Shown piece by piece: positions 16,764 through 25,802 of a stretch of 64,000 bases of DNA. Within the stretch, counting starts at the first letter, position 1. Each line of letters starts with the position of its first letter. The notes below the pieces were generated by a model. The model had not been told where the DNA came from, did not search any database, and worked only from the letters and a program-made list of their open reading frames with translations. The translations under genes and the position numbers were made by a program. The DNA lies in NCBI RefSeq assembly GCF_002423035.1, contig NZ_DIUM01000066.1:10827-74826 (forward strand). Direction: 5' to 3'. This stretch comes from Thiocapsa sp. UBA6158 (lineage in GTDB: Bacteria; Pseudomonadota; Gammaproteobacteria; Chromatiales; Chromatiaceae).

Positions 16764-19109
16764 TCAGTCGAAAAGCCGCCGGAAGGATCCGAGATCCATG
16801 AACCAGGTTTCGCCCGACCAGTCGTCGACTCCGTCGTTGTCGGTCACCACGAAGGTACGCCCGGCTGCGGTAATCGCGACCCCTTCCGGTTTGTCCGTGA
16901 TCCAACCATGGGTCGACTTCAACCGCGGTATCAGATCATAGACAGCCTTGTCGTCTTCGGCGACCACCCCGTCGCGCAGGTCGCGCTGCGACACCCTGAC
17001 GAGCGTCTTGAGTGCGGCGAAATCTCCGGTCAGATTGTCGCGCTCGATCAGCACGTAGGACCCGTCTCGGGCGCGTGTGATCTCGGAGAGTCCGACCCAG
17101 GACGCGTTCTCGGGCAAGGGCGCCAACTCCCACGCCATGTGATCCCAGGACATCGCCTTCGGGTCGTAGATCCAAATTCGCGTCAGGTTCGGCTGACCGA
17201 GCGCATTCAGGCCACCTGCATCGTCGTCGAGCGCCTCGCATTCGCCCGTCGTGTAGTCCCAACCGCGCTGCTGGGCGACCAACAAACGATATCCGCCACG
17301 CATCGGCTCGACCGCAACACCCTCGAAGCCCGAACCCAGGGTCGCCCGGTTCGCTGTCGCCTTGCGACACGCCAGAACCTCCGGGGGCAGACCGATCTCT
17401 TGCATGACCTGACCGGTCGCCGGATCGACCTGAAGCAGACGATTCGGCCGCGAGTCGCTCGCGTTTCCTTCGCTGGCGATCCAAAGGGTACCGTCCGGCG
17501 CCACCGCGATGCCTTCCGGATCATAATCCCCGGAGCCGCCTTGGACGGTCAGAGCGTCGGTGATCACGGCCGGCTTGGCAGAGACATCAATGCCGAAGAT
17601 GCGGCTTTCGGAGAAATAGGAATCCCAAACCGCCAGAAGGCGATTCGGCTCTCCGGGAACAGCGACCATCCCGGACAAGGCCGACCAGGGGATCGGCGAG
17701 CCGCCGGCGGTGTCGGACAAGATCTCGGGATAGGTCGGCCGGCCACGATTGAGCTGGTAGATCATGACCGCGGAGCGCACGCCGAACTCGGGATCGTCGT
17801 TCTCGCCGGTGGCGATCAGGAGGTTGCGGGACGGGATCGCGAGCAGACCTTCCGGACCCAAGGGCGCCGGCAGGAGCTGCTTGAAGACCGGGCCGTTCCC
17901 CGTCAGCTCATAGACGGCCACGAAGCTGCCGCGTTCCGAGCCGACGAAGAGGTAATCCCGAGCGCCGAAGCGGCCGTATTCGATCGACTCGGGCTCATTC
18001 CCCTTGTTCTCGGAACGTGACTCCGGGTAATGACCGTGCTGGACCGCGATCTCTTCGAGCGAGGCTCCGCTATCAAAGAGCACCCCCCCCTTGCGGTCGA
18101 AGATCGAGAATCCGCGGCTGCCGCCGAACAGGTCGCCCTCGTTGGCTGTTGCGATGCCATAGGTTCGGCCGAAGCGGCCGGTCGGAAGAACCCAGGCCAC
18201 GGCGTCCGGCTCGCGCGGGATGTCGGTCAGGGATTCCGTCAGTGCAATAACGTCGTCTTCCGTGGCGTCGATCCCGTCCAATGACACCGTGCCGGCCTCG
18301 AAGTGACGCCTCACGACGCCACTGACCAGATCGACAATGACCAGATGATTGTTCTCCTGGAGCGAGACCACGGCCTCGTTCGCGGCGTTGATGTCCACGA
18401 ATTCGGGCTCGGGATCCTCTGGCGCGTAGCTCGCAAGACCCGTCAGGTCGACGGTCCGCAGCAACCAATTCGTCGGATCCTTGCCCTTGATGTCGACGAT
18501 CGCGAGGAACCCCGCGGGCAGCTGCGGAAGACCGCCCTCGACGTCACCGACTTCGCGCTCTTCATCGCGCTCGTTCTCGATCGCAATGGCGACGTAGCGA
18601 CGATCGGGACTGATCTTGATCGAATCCGGTTGGCCTCCCAGCGCGATCGCACCGATGATCGTCCGGGTCGCGATATCGACCACCACCAACTCGCCGCTCA
18701 CGTCGACGAAGTCCCGGCTGGTGTTCACCGCAACCAGCGCAAGGTCATTGTCCAGGATATCGACGGAGGTCGGCTCACCAGGCAGCTCCAACGTCCCGGT
18801 CGGCTTCGGATTGCTCGGATCCGCGATATCGATAAAGCCGATACGCTCACCGGGGCTGTCCGTATAGACCAGCGTCTTTCCGTCTTTGGTCGCAGCAATG
18901 ATCTCCGACACCGTTTCCTCTGCGATGTCGTCCCGGTTCAGATAATTTCCGAGTGTTGCGATCCGTTGAAAGCTTTGGACCGGCGGGCGCCAGCGCAGAT
19001 CGTATGAGGACGCCCATGAGTCGTTCGGATTGAGGGTCGCCTGGCTGGTGCCGACCAGACCGACCATCAGGAGACTGGCCAAGGCCAGCCAAATCTTCGT
19101 TCTACGCAT
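16764..19109 (-). CDS. Secreted esterase-like/phytase-like beta-propeller protein
   Basis: A 781-residue exported protein. The start MRRTKIWLALASLLMVGLVGTSQA gives a clear Sec signal peptide, cleaved after about residue 24; a longer frame upstream lacks one. The mature part opens 'SSYDLRWRPPVQSFQRIATLGNYL' and contains repeated propeller strands: 'LVYTDSPGERIGFIDIADPSNPKPTG', 'SIKISPDRRYVAIAIENERDEE', 'EPEFVDINAANEAVVSLQENNHLVIVDL' and 'SRGFSIFDRKGGVLFDSG'. The C-terminal third looks like the phytase-like/esterase-like domain ('GGSGDYDPEGIAVAPDGTLWIASEG', 'GFEGVAVEPMRGGYRLLVAQQRG'). It probably acts in the periplasm on phosphate esters or a related substrate. The acidic loops could bind calcium. 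It appears to be monocistronic. Confidence 0.82.
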   Translation of the reverse strand: MRRTKIWLALASLLMVGLVGTSQATLNPNDSWASSYDLRWRPPVQSFQRIATLGNYLNRDDIAEETVSEIIAATKDGKTLVYTDSPGERIGFIDIADPSNPKPTGTLELPGEPTSVDILDNDLALVAVNTSRDFVDVSGELVVVDIATRTIIGAIALGGQPDSIKISPDRRYVAIAIENERDEEREVGDVEGGLPQLPAGFLAIVDIKGKDPTNWLLRTVDLTGLASYAPEDPEPEFVDINAANEAVVSLQENNHLVIVDLVSGVVRRHFEAGTVSLDGIDATEDDVIALTESLTDIPREPDAVAWVLPTGRFGRTYGIATANEGDLFGGSRGFSIFDRKGGVLFDSGASLEEIAVQHGHYPESRSENKGNEPESIEYGRFGARDYLFVGSERGSFVAVYELTGNGPVFKQLLPAPLGPEGLLAIPSRNLLIATGENDDPEFGVRSAVMIYQLNRGRPTYPEILSDTAGGSPIPWSALSGMVAVPGEPNRLLAVWDSYFSESRIFGIDVSAKPAVITDALTVQGGSGDYDPEGIAVAPDGTLWIASEGNASDSRPNRLLQVDPATGQVMQEIGLPPEVLACRKATANRATLGSGFEGVAVEPMRGGYRLLVAQQRGWDYTTGECEALDDDAGGLNALGQPNLTRIWIYDPKAMSWDHMAWELAPLPENASWVGLSEITRARDGSYVLIERDNLTGDFAALKTLVRVSQRDLRDGVVAEDDKAVYDLIPRLKSTHGWITDKPEGVAITAAGRTFVVTDNDGVDDWSGETWFMDLGSFRRLFD

Positions 19110-20164
19110 TTGATTTGTCTCTTCGCTGGGTTGATCGCCTACCGAACCGATACCGCCGCTCCCGAGACGAGACCCGGAGGACTCTTTCCGGCCGGACCCG
19201 TCCGCAGCGGAGTCGGCCGGCAATCATCCACGAACCCTGCCCGAGACAATGACGCGGGGCGGCAATCCAAGAGGCCGCTTCCCGAAACCGACTCCAGGGC
19301 CGACCGCAGACGCGGCGCGGCCTCGAGACAGCTCGGATCCGCCGGGGTCGGTTAAGACCGACCCGGGCTCGCGGAGGGTAACGGAATCGGTTCGGCGAGT
19401 TGTTACGCGGGCATGACGATTGCCGTCGTAAGGTTTGGACGCGCACGGGCAATCGCTCGCGCGCCACCGAGGTACGGATCGGGCGCGTGGCGCCGCCCGG
19501 GTCCGGAGCTTCGCCATTGAGCTAAGGACCTTCACCCCATCGCAGCCGCGGATATCCTCGCCTTGACGTTCACCGCCCGCAGCAGGCTGTCCGGCGAACC
19601 GGCTCGCAGCGCTCCGGCAAGCCGGGTAGCCCGAAGTCCGACGGCAGCCACGCCCAAGAGGACCCGGTTTGACATTCGCACGAGTTGGATGCGACGCGCG
19701 GTCGCCCGGGGTTCGCAGATTACCTCCGATGCCCTGCGCACTGTCTGTCGCCCGGGCGACGCTTGGTATACCATCACGGCGCTCGACATGAATTCGGTCA
19801 ACCCTCTTCATGCGAGTCTCTCTTGTGAAGAGTTCCTCGCCCTGTATCGACCCGCGGCGGTGATCGCGTACCGCACCCTCTTGAGTCGGAACGGGATGTC
19901 ACGGCGCCCAGCCGAGGTTTCGATGGTCAACATCGGCTCGCGACCCTTCGCGCTCGGCTGCGGTCAGGCCGGCGGCTTGCCTCGCGACCTCGGCAATCGT
20001 TTTCGACAATATCCCGGGCAGCCCCATCGGTCGCTCGTGTTCCCGCTTCAGCGAACAGCCTTGGCCGTCCGAGCGTCCGCCGCGAGCACCCGAGAGCTCA
20101 CTTCAGACCGGGCCCCGACGGAGCGCCGTCGGATCCGGGTCCGCCATTTCGCAGCAGGATGTCT
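19110..20164. other. About 1 kb without a recognisable gene
   Basis: This is the longest gene-poor gap in the window, between a minus-strand phytase-like gene and a plus-strand RIO kinase, so it should hold two divergent promoters. Open frames exist on both strands, including one of about 200 codons on the plus strand (19563-20168) and one of 195 codons on the minus strand (19224-19811). Both are Arg/Ser/Ala-rich, lack family resemblance and have no good ribosome-binding site, so I do not annotate them. Confidence 0.5.
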
Positions 20165-21010
20165 ATGAAGATTCCCAAACGCCTCGAACCCTTGGTCCAA
20201 GACGGCCTAATCGACGAGGTGATCCGGCCGCTCAAGAGCGGCAAAGAGGCCGCGGTCTATGTGGTGCATGCCGATGGCGCGGTGCGTTGTGCCAAGGTCT
20301 ACAAGGAGGCCAATCAACGGGGTTTTCATAAGCAGGTCTTGTACAGCGAAGGGCGTAAGGTGCGAAACAGCCGACAGGCGCGCGCCATGGCAAAAGGCTC
20401 GCGCTACGGGCGCCAACAGCAGGAAGACGTTTGGCAGAACACCGAGGTCGATGCCTTGTACCGATTGGCCGCTGCGGGTGTGCGCGTGCCCAAGCCTCAT
20501 CTGTATGTCGAGGGCGTCTTGTTGATGGAGCTGGTCACCGACGACGAGGGCAATGCGGCGCCGCGGCTCAATGATCTGGACCTGACGGGCGAACAAGCGC
20601 TCCGCTACCACGAGATCCTACTCAAGGATGTGGTGCGGATGCTCTGCAGCGGGCTCGTTCACGGCGATCTCTCGGAATTCAACATCCTGGTCGACCAGGA
20701 TGGCCCCGTGATCATCGACCTTCCGCAAGCGGTCGATGCGGCGGCCAACAACAATGCCGCGCGAATGCTGGAGCGCGATGTCGGAAACCTGGCGGCCTAT
20801 TTCGGACAATTCGCCCCGGAGCTGCTCTCGACCAGCTATGCGAAAGAGATCTGGTACATCTACGAGAGCGGCGCCTTGACGCCAGAGATCAAATTGACCG
20901 GGCACTTCAAGGGCACCAATAAGGAAGTCGACATCGACAGCATCATGCGAGAGATCGACGATGCACGCGAGGATGCGGTCAGGCGTCGCCAGGGTCGCGA
21001 GGAGGCATGA
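20165..21010 (+). CDS. RIO-type serine protein kinase
   Basis: A 281-residue atypical protein kinase of the RIO1 family. I favour the ATG at 20165 because CAGGA ends 5 nt before it; an in-frame ATG at 20159 would add two residues. Motifs are 'KSGKEAAVYVVHADG' (nucleotide-binding loop), 'CAKVYKE' (ATP-binding Lys), the catalytic loop 'GLVHGDLSEFNILVD' (near residue 166) and the metal-binding 'VIIDLPQAVD', which replaces DFG as is usual in RIO kinases. Archaeal and eukaryotic relatives act in ribosome maturation; the bacterial role is poorly defined. The C-terminus is rich in Arg and Glu. The gene is convergent with the RND transporter gene that follows. Confidence 0.93.
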   Translation: MKIPKRLEPLVQDGLIDEVIRPLKSGKEAAVYVVHADGAVRCAKVYKEANQRGFHKQVLYSEGRKVRNSRQARAMAKGSRYGRQQQEDVWQNTEVDALYRLAAAGVRVPKPHLYVEGVLLMELVTDDEGNAAPRLNDLDLTGEQALRYHEILLKDVVRMLCSGLVHGDLSEFNILVDQDGPVIIDLPQAVDAAANNNAARMLERDVGNLAAYFGQFAPELLSTSYAKEIWYIYESGALTPEIKLTGHFKGTNKEVDIDSIMREIDDAREDAVRRRQGREEA

Positions 21011-21104
21011 TGCGCGATTCGCATGGACCGACCTGAACCGGCGCACAGCGCCGGCAGAGGCGCGACACCGCCGGAGCGGTTTCGCGTGCGCCACCCGAGA
21101 AGGG

Positions 21105-24100
21105 TCACGCCGGTGCCGGCTTCGCCCTGAACAACCGGCCCAGACGTCCATGCGCACTGTCGTGGATCGAGAGCAACGCCGGGATGACGAGCAGAACCAA
21201 CAGGGTCGCAAAGCCGAGCCCGAAGGCGATCGAGGTCGCCATCGGGATCAGGAACTGGGCCTGCACTGATTTCTCGAATAGCAGCGGCGTCAGTCCGGCG
21301 ATCGTGGTCAGCGAGGTCAAGAGCACGGCGCGCAGCCGCTGGCAGGCCGCCTCGATCAACGCCTCGCTGCTGGCGATCCCTTGGTCGAGCTGCTCCTGGT
21401 AGAACTTAACGAGGATGATGGAGTCGTTGATCACGATTCCGGACAGGCCGAACATCCCGAACAGCGAGAGTATGGTGACATCGATGCCGATCAGCCAGTG
21501 CCCGAAGAGTGCGCCGGTCAAGCCGAACGGGATCGCGGTCATGACGACCAGCGGCCATCCGTAGGACGAGAAGACCCAGGTCAGGATGATATAGATCAGG
21601 ATCAGACCGAGCACCAAACCCTTTCGCATGTCGCCCAAGGTCTCGCGTTGATCGGCGGAGCGGCCTTCGAACGAGTAGCTGATTCCGTAGGTCGCCTCGA
21701 GCTCGGGCAGGGTCGAGGCGACCAACCCTTCAATGATGGCCCCGGCGTTGTTGACGTCGGAGTCGACATCCGCAGAGACCTCCACCGCCAACTTGCCCTC
21801 GGCATGACGCAGGATCTCGAAGCCGCGTTGCGAGCGCCATTGCGCAACCGTCGTGAGCGGCACCGAGGTCCCGTCGGGAAGGCGGATGTTGATGCGCTCG
21901 AGTGTTCCCAAACGCTCGCGCTCGGCCCGCGGGAGCTTGACGCGGACCTCGACCTCGTCCGCGCCGTCTTGGAAGATCTGGACCAATTGCCCTTCGAACG
22001 CGGTCCGCAGCTGGGTCCCCAGCTCGGCAACCGTGAGACCGAGCGCCTGTCCGGCGGGGGTGAGCGAGTAGATGATCTGCTCGCGCCCGAAGGCCATGTC
22101 GTCCTCGACGGCCATGACGCCCGAGATCCCTTTGAGAACCTCGGAGATATCCAGTGCCGCGGCCTTCAGCGTCGCCGCATCCGCACCGAAGAGCCGCACC
22201 GTCAGGTCTCGGCCGGGCGGACCGGCGCGCCGCGAAGCAATCGTGAAACCCTCGAGCCCGGCAGGCAGCTCGATGCGTTCCTGCCAGGCCCGGATGAACT
22301 CCTCGTTGCGCACCTCGCGCGCGTCGGGTGCGACAAGCTCCACCTGCAGGGCACCGAGCTGGTCCGCGGAAGAGCCGCTGCCCTCGCCTTTGGAGCCGTG
22401 CAGGGCGATCGCCAGATTGACCAGCTTGCCTTGATCGAAGGCGCGTTCGGTTTCCCAAAGCGTCTCGTCGAGGTGCTCCAGAAGCGCATCGACACGCGCG
22501 CGCGGTGTGCCTGCGACAAAGGTCACATTTGCCGTGATGATCTGGCCCTCCGGCGTCGGGAAGAAGACGAAACCCAAGCGCCCGCCGGCCAGCAGTCCGA
22601 TGGCAATCATCAAGGTCGCCACCGCACCGGCAATGGTGGCAAATCGATGGTGAACGGCGAGCGTCACCAGGGGTCGGAACAGTCGGTCGCGAAAGTACTC
22701 GAAGGCCCGATCCAAGCGTGCGCGCAGCGAATCGGGTTTGACCTTGTGCGAGTGCACGAAGGCGCCGCGCAGATGGCCGGGCAGGACCAGCATGCTCTCC
22801 AGGAGCGAGGCGAGGATGACGGCAACGATGACCAGCGGGATGACGTTGAGGATGTTGCCGATCACACCGCCGACCAACATCAGCGGCAGGAAGGCCGCGA
22901 TGGTGGTCAGCGAGGACGCGACCACCGGCGCCAGCATCCGACGCACCCCGCCCTCGGCCGCGAGGAGCGGATCCTCGCCCATCTGATGGTGGGCCATGGC
23001 ATCCTCGCCGACCACGATGGCGTCGTCCACGATGATGCCCAACGCCATGATGAGCGCGAAGAGGCTCATCATGTTGATGCTTCCGCCGGCCAGGTAGAGG
23101 ATGAAGAGTGTCGCCATGAAGGACACCGGGATCCCCCAAGCGACCCAGAAGGCGACCCGACCGCTCAAGAACAAAAAGAGGATCGCCACGACCAGGACGA
23201 GACCGCCGGCCCCGTTCGTGACCAGCAACATGATGCGGTCGCGAATCAGCTCCCAGGAGGCGTCGTAGACCACCAGCTCGACCCCGGGCGGGAGCAAGGG
23301 ACGCGTCTCGGCCAGCCAGTCGTCGAGCGCCTTGGCCGCGGCGAGCGAGTTGCCCGTTTCGGCGCGCTGCAGGACCATCTCAACCGCAGGACTTCCGTTC
23401 ATCGAGAGCCGCAGGGTCGCGTCGCGCGGCACACGCTCGATCTCGGCGATATCGCCGAGCTGTAGATTCAGCGTCTCCTCGGTCTTGATCGGGATCTGTG
23501 CGAACTCGAGCGCATCCCGGCGCTTATCCAGGCTGCGCAGCTCGCGCGTCGCCTCGCCCCGACCGATCGCCCCGGCCGGCAGATCGCGGCTGAAGGCACC
23601 GACCCGCTCGCCGATCTGCGGCAGCCCCAAACCCAGCTCTTCGAGCCGCGCCTGATCGACCTGGATGCTGATCTCTTCCAGCGGAAGCCCGCGGATCTCC
23701 ACCTTGTCGATCCCGTTCTCGAGCAGCTCGGACTCGAAGCGACGTGCCAGCTGACGCAGCTCGTCCGGGCGCTCGAGTCCGGTCAGGACCAGCCGGGCGA
23801 CGGACTCGTAGCGCGTCACCAGCGAGACCTCGGGCTTCTCGGCGTCCTGCGGGAGGTTGCGGAAATCGTCGACCAGGCGCCGCACCTGATCCAGGGCCAG
23901 CAAGGGGTCGACCCCCTCGTTGAACTCGATCGTGATCGACGAGACGCCCTGGGTCGACGTGGAGGTCATCTTGCGCAGCTCATCGACCGAGCGCAGACGC
24001 TGCTCCAAGGGATTGGTGATGCCGTCCTCGATGTCCTCGGCACTCGCACCGGTCCAGATGACCCGCACCGTCACCAAATCAAGATCGAAGTTCGGGAAGA

Positions 24101-24254
24101 ACTGCACGTTCAGGCGATCCAGCGCGAAGATCCCGCTCAGAATCATGACCGCCATCAGGAGGTTGGCCGCGACCTTGTGGTGGGCGAAGAGGCCGACGAT
24201 GTCGTTTTGATGCCCCTTGACCACCTTTTCCTTCACCGGCCTGCTGCTCGTCAC
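21105..24254 (-). CDS. RND-family efflux transporter permease (HAE-1 like, system 1)
   Basis: A 1049-residue inner-membrane proton-driven efflux pump. The N-terminal TM1 is 'IVGLFAHHKVAANLLMAVMILSG', followed by porter-domain sequence 'FPNFDLDLVTVRVIWTGASAEDIEDGITNPLEQRL'. The TM4 proton-relay pair is present in 'ALIMALGIIVDDAIVVGEDAMAH', and the C-terminal half repeats the plan ('MFGLSGIVINDSIILVKFYQEQ'). Length and duplicated architecture are standard for AcrB relatives. Its ATG overlaps the stop of the membrane-fusion gene (ATGA). No outer-membrane TolC-type gene adjoins. The substrate is unknown; the sequence is more like the HAE-1 group of environmental bacteria than like AcrB itself. 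Confidence 0.93.
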   Translation of the reverse strand: MTSSRPVKEKVVKGHQNDIVGLFAHHKVAANLLMAVMILSGIFALDRLNVQFFPNFDLDLVTVRVIWTGASAEDIEDGITNPLEQRLRSVDELRKMTSTSTQGVSSITIEFNEGVDPLLALDQVRRLVDDFRNLPQDAEKPEVSLVTRYESVARLVLTGLERPDELRQLARRFESELLENGIDKVEIRGLPLEEISIQVDQARLEELGLGLPQIGERVGAFSRDLPAGAIGRGEATRELRSLDKRRDALEFAQIPIKTEETLNLQLGDIAEIERVPRDATLRLSMNGSPAVEMVLQRAETGNSLAAAKALDDWLAETRPLLPPGVELVVYDASWELIRDRIMLLVTNGAGGLVLVVAILFLFLSGRVAFWVAWGIPVSFMATLFILYLAGGSINMMSLFALIMALGIIVDDAIVVGEDAMAHHQMGEDPLLAAEGGVRRMLAPVVASSLTTIAAFLPLMLVGGVIGNILNVIPLVIVAVILASLLESMLVLPGHLRGAFVHSHKVKPDSLRARLDRAFEYFRDRLFRPLVTLAVHHRFATIAGAVATLMIAIGLLAGGRLGFVFFPTPEGQIITANVTFVAGTPRARVDALLEHLDETLWETERAFDQGKLVNLAIALHGSKGEGSGSSADQLGALQVELVAPDAREVRNEEFIRAWQERIELPAGLEGFTIASRRAGPPGRDLTVRLFGADAATLKAAALDISEVLKGISGVMAVEDDMAFGREQIIYSLTPAGQALGLTVAELGTQLRTAFEGQLVQIFQDGADEVEVRVKLPRAERERLGTLERINIRLPDGTSVPLTTVAQWRSQRGFEILRHAEGKLAVEVSADVDSDVNNAGAIIEGLVASTLPELEATYGISYSFEGRSADQRETLGDMRKGLVLGLILIYIILTWVFSSYGWPLVVMTAIPFGLTGALFGHWLIGIDVTILSLFGMFGLSGIVINDSIILVKFYQEQLDQGIASSEALIEAACQRLRAVLLTSLTTIAGLTPLLFEKSVQAQFLIPMATSIAFGLGFATLLVLLVIPALLSIHDSAHGRLGRLFRAKPAPA

Positions 24255-25483
24255 TGCACCGTCTCCACCCGCAGCCCGTCCACGGCATTGGGCATGTGGG
24301 TCACGATCAGGCGGTCCCCTGCGGCAAGATCGGCTGCCTGAACCAGCAGGCGTTCCTCGCCCGTCTCGGTAAACCAGCTCCCCAGACTGCGCACCGGCAC
24401 GCCCTTCATTCGGCCGTCGACGAGCTTGTAGACGCGATCACCGCCGTAGACAGCGCCGAAGGGAGCCGGCACCACACCCTCCTGCGGCGGACGGTCCAGG
24501 CGCAACGCGATCATCTGCCCGGCGCGCAGAAGGCCTTCCTCGTCCTCGACATCGAAGAGTCCGTCGATCCCGCTCGCACTCGCCTCCCCGGCGAGTCGTT
24601 CCAGCGAGAGCTGCAGGGTACGATCCCCGACTCTGGCCGTCGCGGGCAGTCGGCCCGCAGCCTGCAGCGAGGCGGTCAGCTCCGCTTGAAAGGGCGCCGG
24701 GATGCGCGCCCGCACCTCTAGGCTATCGATGGCGTAGAGCGTCAACAGGACATCGTCCTTGCGCACCTGATCACCCGCCGTCACCGAGACCTTGGCGATA
24801 ATGGCGGCGTAGGGCGCGACCACCGGGGCACGCTCGAGCTCGAGCGCGATCTCGTCGAAACCCGCCCGGGCGCTCGCGAGTTTGGCCTCGAGTGCACGTT
24901 GACGCGCCGGAAAATCCGCGATGCTCATCTCGCGGTTGCTCACGGCCAGCGCTTGGCGGGCCAGTTCCTGCTCGGCGATATCCAGGTCGGTCTGAGAGCC
25001 GACGCGCTGTTTGGTGAGCTGCGAGGCGCGCTGCACACCGTCTTGCGCAATCGCGAGCAGCTTGCGCTCCTGCTCCAGCGCGGCGAGATCGGTCTCGTGC
25101 CCGGTGCGCTCGCTCTGGACCTGTGCCTCCAACTCGTCGATCTGCGCCCGGGCTTGGGCGAGACGGAAACTGAAATCGCGCGGGTCAAGCTCGACCAAAA
25201 GTTGCCCGGCCTCGACCCGATCGCCCTCGCGCACCAGCACCCGAGCGACGCGCGCCTGCGCCGAGGCCGCCGCGCGCAGAAGATCCGGCGTCTGAACGCT
25301 CCCGTACAACTCAAGCCCGGGCGAGAGCCTGCGTGGCTCCACCGTCTCGGCCTCGATCCGCCAGATGCGCTCCACGATCTCCGCCGGCGGGCGCTCCGGA
25401 CGGGTCTGCTTGAGATACTGAAAGACTCCGATACCGACGGCGAGGATCAGAACGGGCAACAAGAACTTGGTCAGGCGCTTCAC
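24251..25483 (-). CDS. RND efflux periplasmic adaptor (membrane fusion protein, system 1)
   Basis: A 410-residue HlyD/AcrA-type adaptor. The N-terminal anchor is 'KRLTKFLLPVLILAVGIGVFQYLK'. A lipoyl half-motif ('ASAQARVARVLVREGDRVEAGQLLVELDPRDF') precedes a coiled-coil hairpin ('AQARAQIDELEAQVQSERTGHETDLAALEQERKLL') and the returning lipoyl half ('VVAPYAAIIAKVSVTAGDQVRKDDVLLTLY'). Beta-barrel and membrane-proximal domains follow. It bridges the inner-membrane pump to an outer-membrane channel. It is the first gene of the two-gene minus-strand operon, and its stop overlaps the pump start. Confidence 0.92.
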   Translation of the reverse strand: MKRLTKFLLPVLILAVGIGVFQYLKQTRPERPPAEIVERIWRIEAETVEPRRLSPGLELYGSVQTPDLLRAAASAQARVARVLVREGDRVEAGQLLVELDPRDFSFRLAQARAQIDELEAQVQSERTGHETDLAALEQERKLLAIAQDGVQRASQLTKQRVGSQTDLDIAEQELARQALAVSNREMSIADFPARQRALEAKLASARAGFDEIALELERAPVVAPYAAIIAKVSVTAGDQVRKDDVLLTLYAIDSLEVRARIPAPFQAELTASLQAAGRLPATARVGDRTLQLSLERLAGEASASGIDGLFDVEDEEGLLRAGQMIALRLDRPPQEGVVPAPFGAVYGGDRVYKLVDGRMKGVPVRSLGSWFTETGEERLLVQAADLAAGDRLIVTHMPNAVDGLRVETVQ

Positions 25484-25802
25484 GGTGACTCGCGGGGTGA
25501 CGAACTGGGAGTCTAGTGTCGGGGCGCATCCTGTTCAAAGCAACTCGTCGGAGCACCCGGCGAATCGGCAACGGCGGCCGATCCGGGGTGTGCCATAGCT
25601 ACAGGTCGCTGAGGAGACGCAGTATTCGGCGGCCCGTTCCATCGAGCCTGGATCCGGGTGCGCGCCCTCCTCGCGCGCGCATTCTCGGGACCACCCCGTC
25701 GGGTTCAGCTATCCTTGACCCAAAAGGCATCGTCCACTCCTCCGGAGGGTTCATCCGCGCAACACAGGAAGCAGCGTCTTGACTCAACCGAGGGGATCTG
25801 AT
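25484..25802. other. Divergent intergenic region before the large kinase gene
   Basis: About 320 bases between the divergent RND operon and the kinase/GGDEF gene, expected to hold both promoters. It contains GAGGGG just before the kinase ATG and a CCTCCGGAGG palindrome near 25738-25747. I recognise no operator or RNA element. Confidence 0.4.

Noticed and set aside
19224..19811. Minus-strand frame of about 195 codons in the 1-kb gap
   Set aside because: No recognisable domain, no clear start and atypical composition.
19563..20168. Plus-strand frame of about 200 codons before the RIO kinase
   Set aside because: No ribosome-binding site, no family resemblance, and Arg/Ser/Ala-rich composition like non-coding frames in GC-rich DNA.
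21381..23465. Long plus-strand frame (about 694 codons) opposite the RND pump gene
   Set aside because: It lies entirely antisense to a well-supported RND permease; composition is Arg/Gln/Gly/Asp-rich shadow sequence with no family match.
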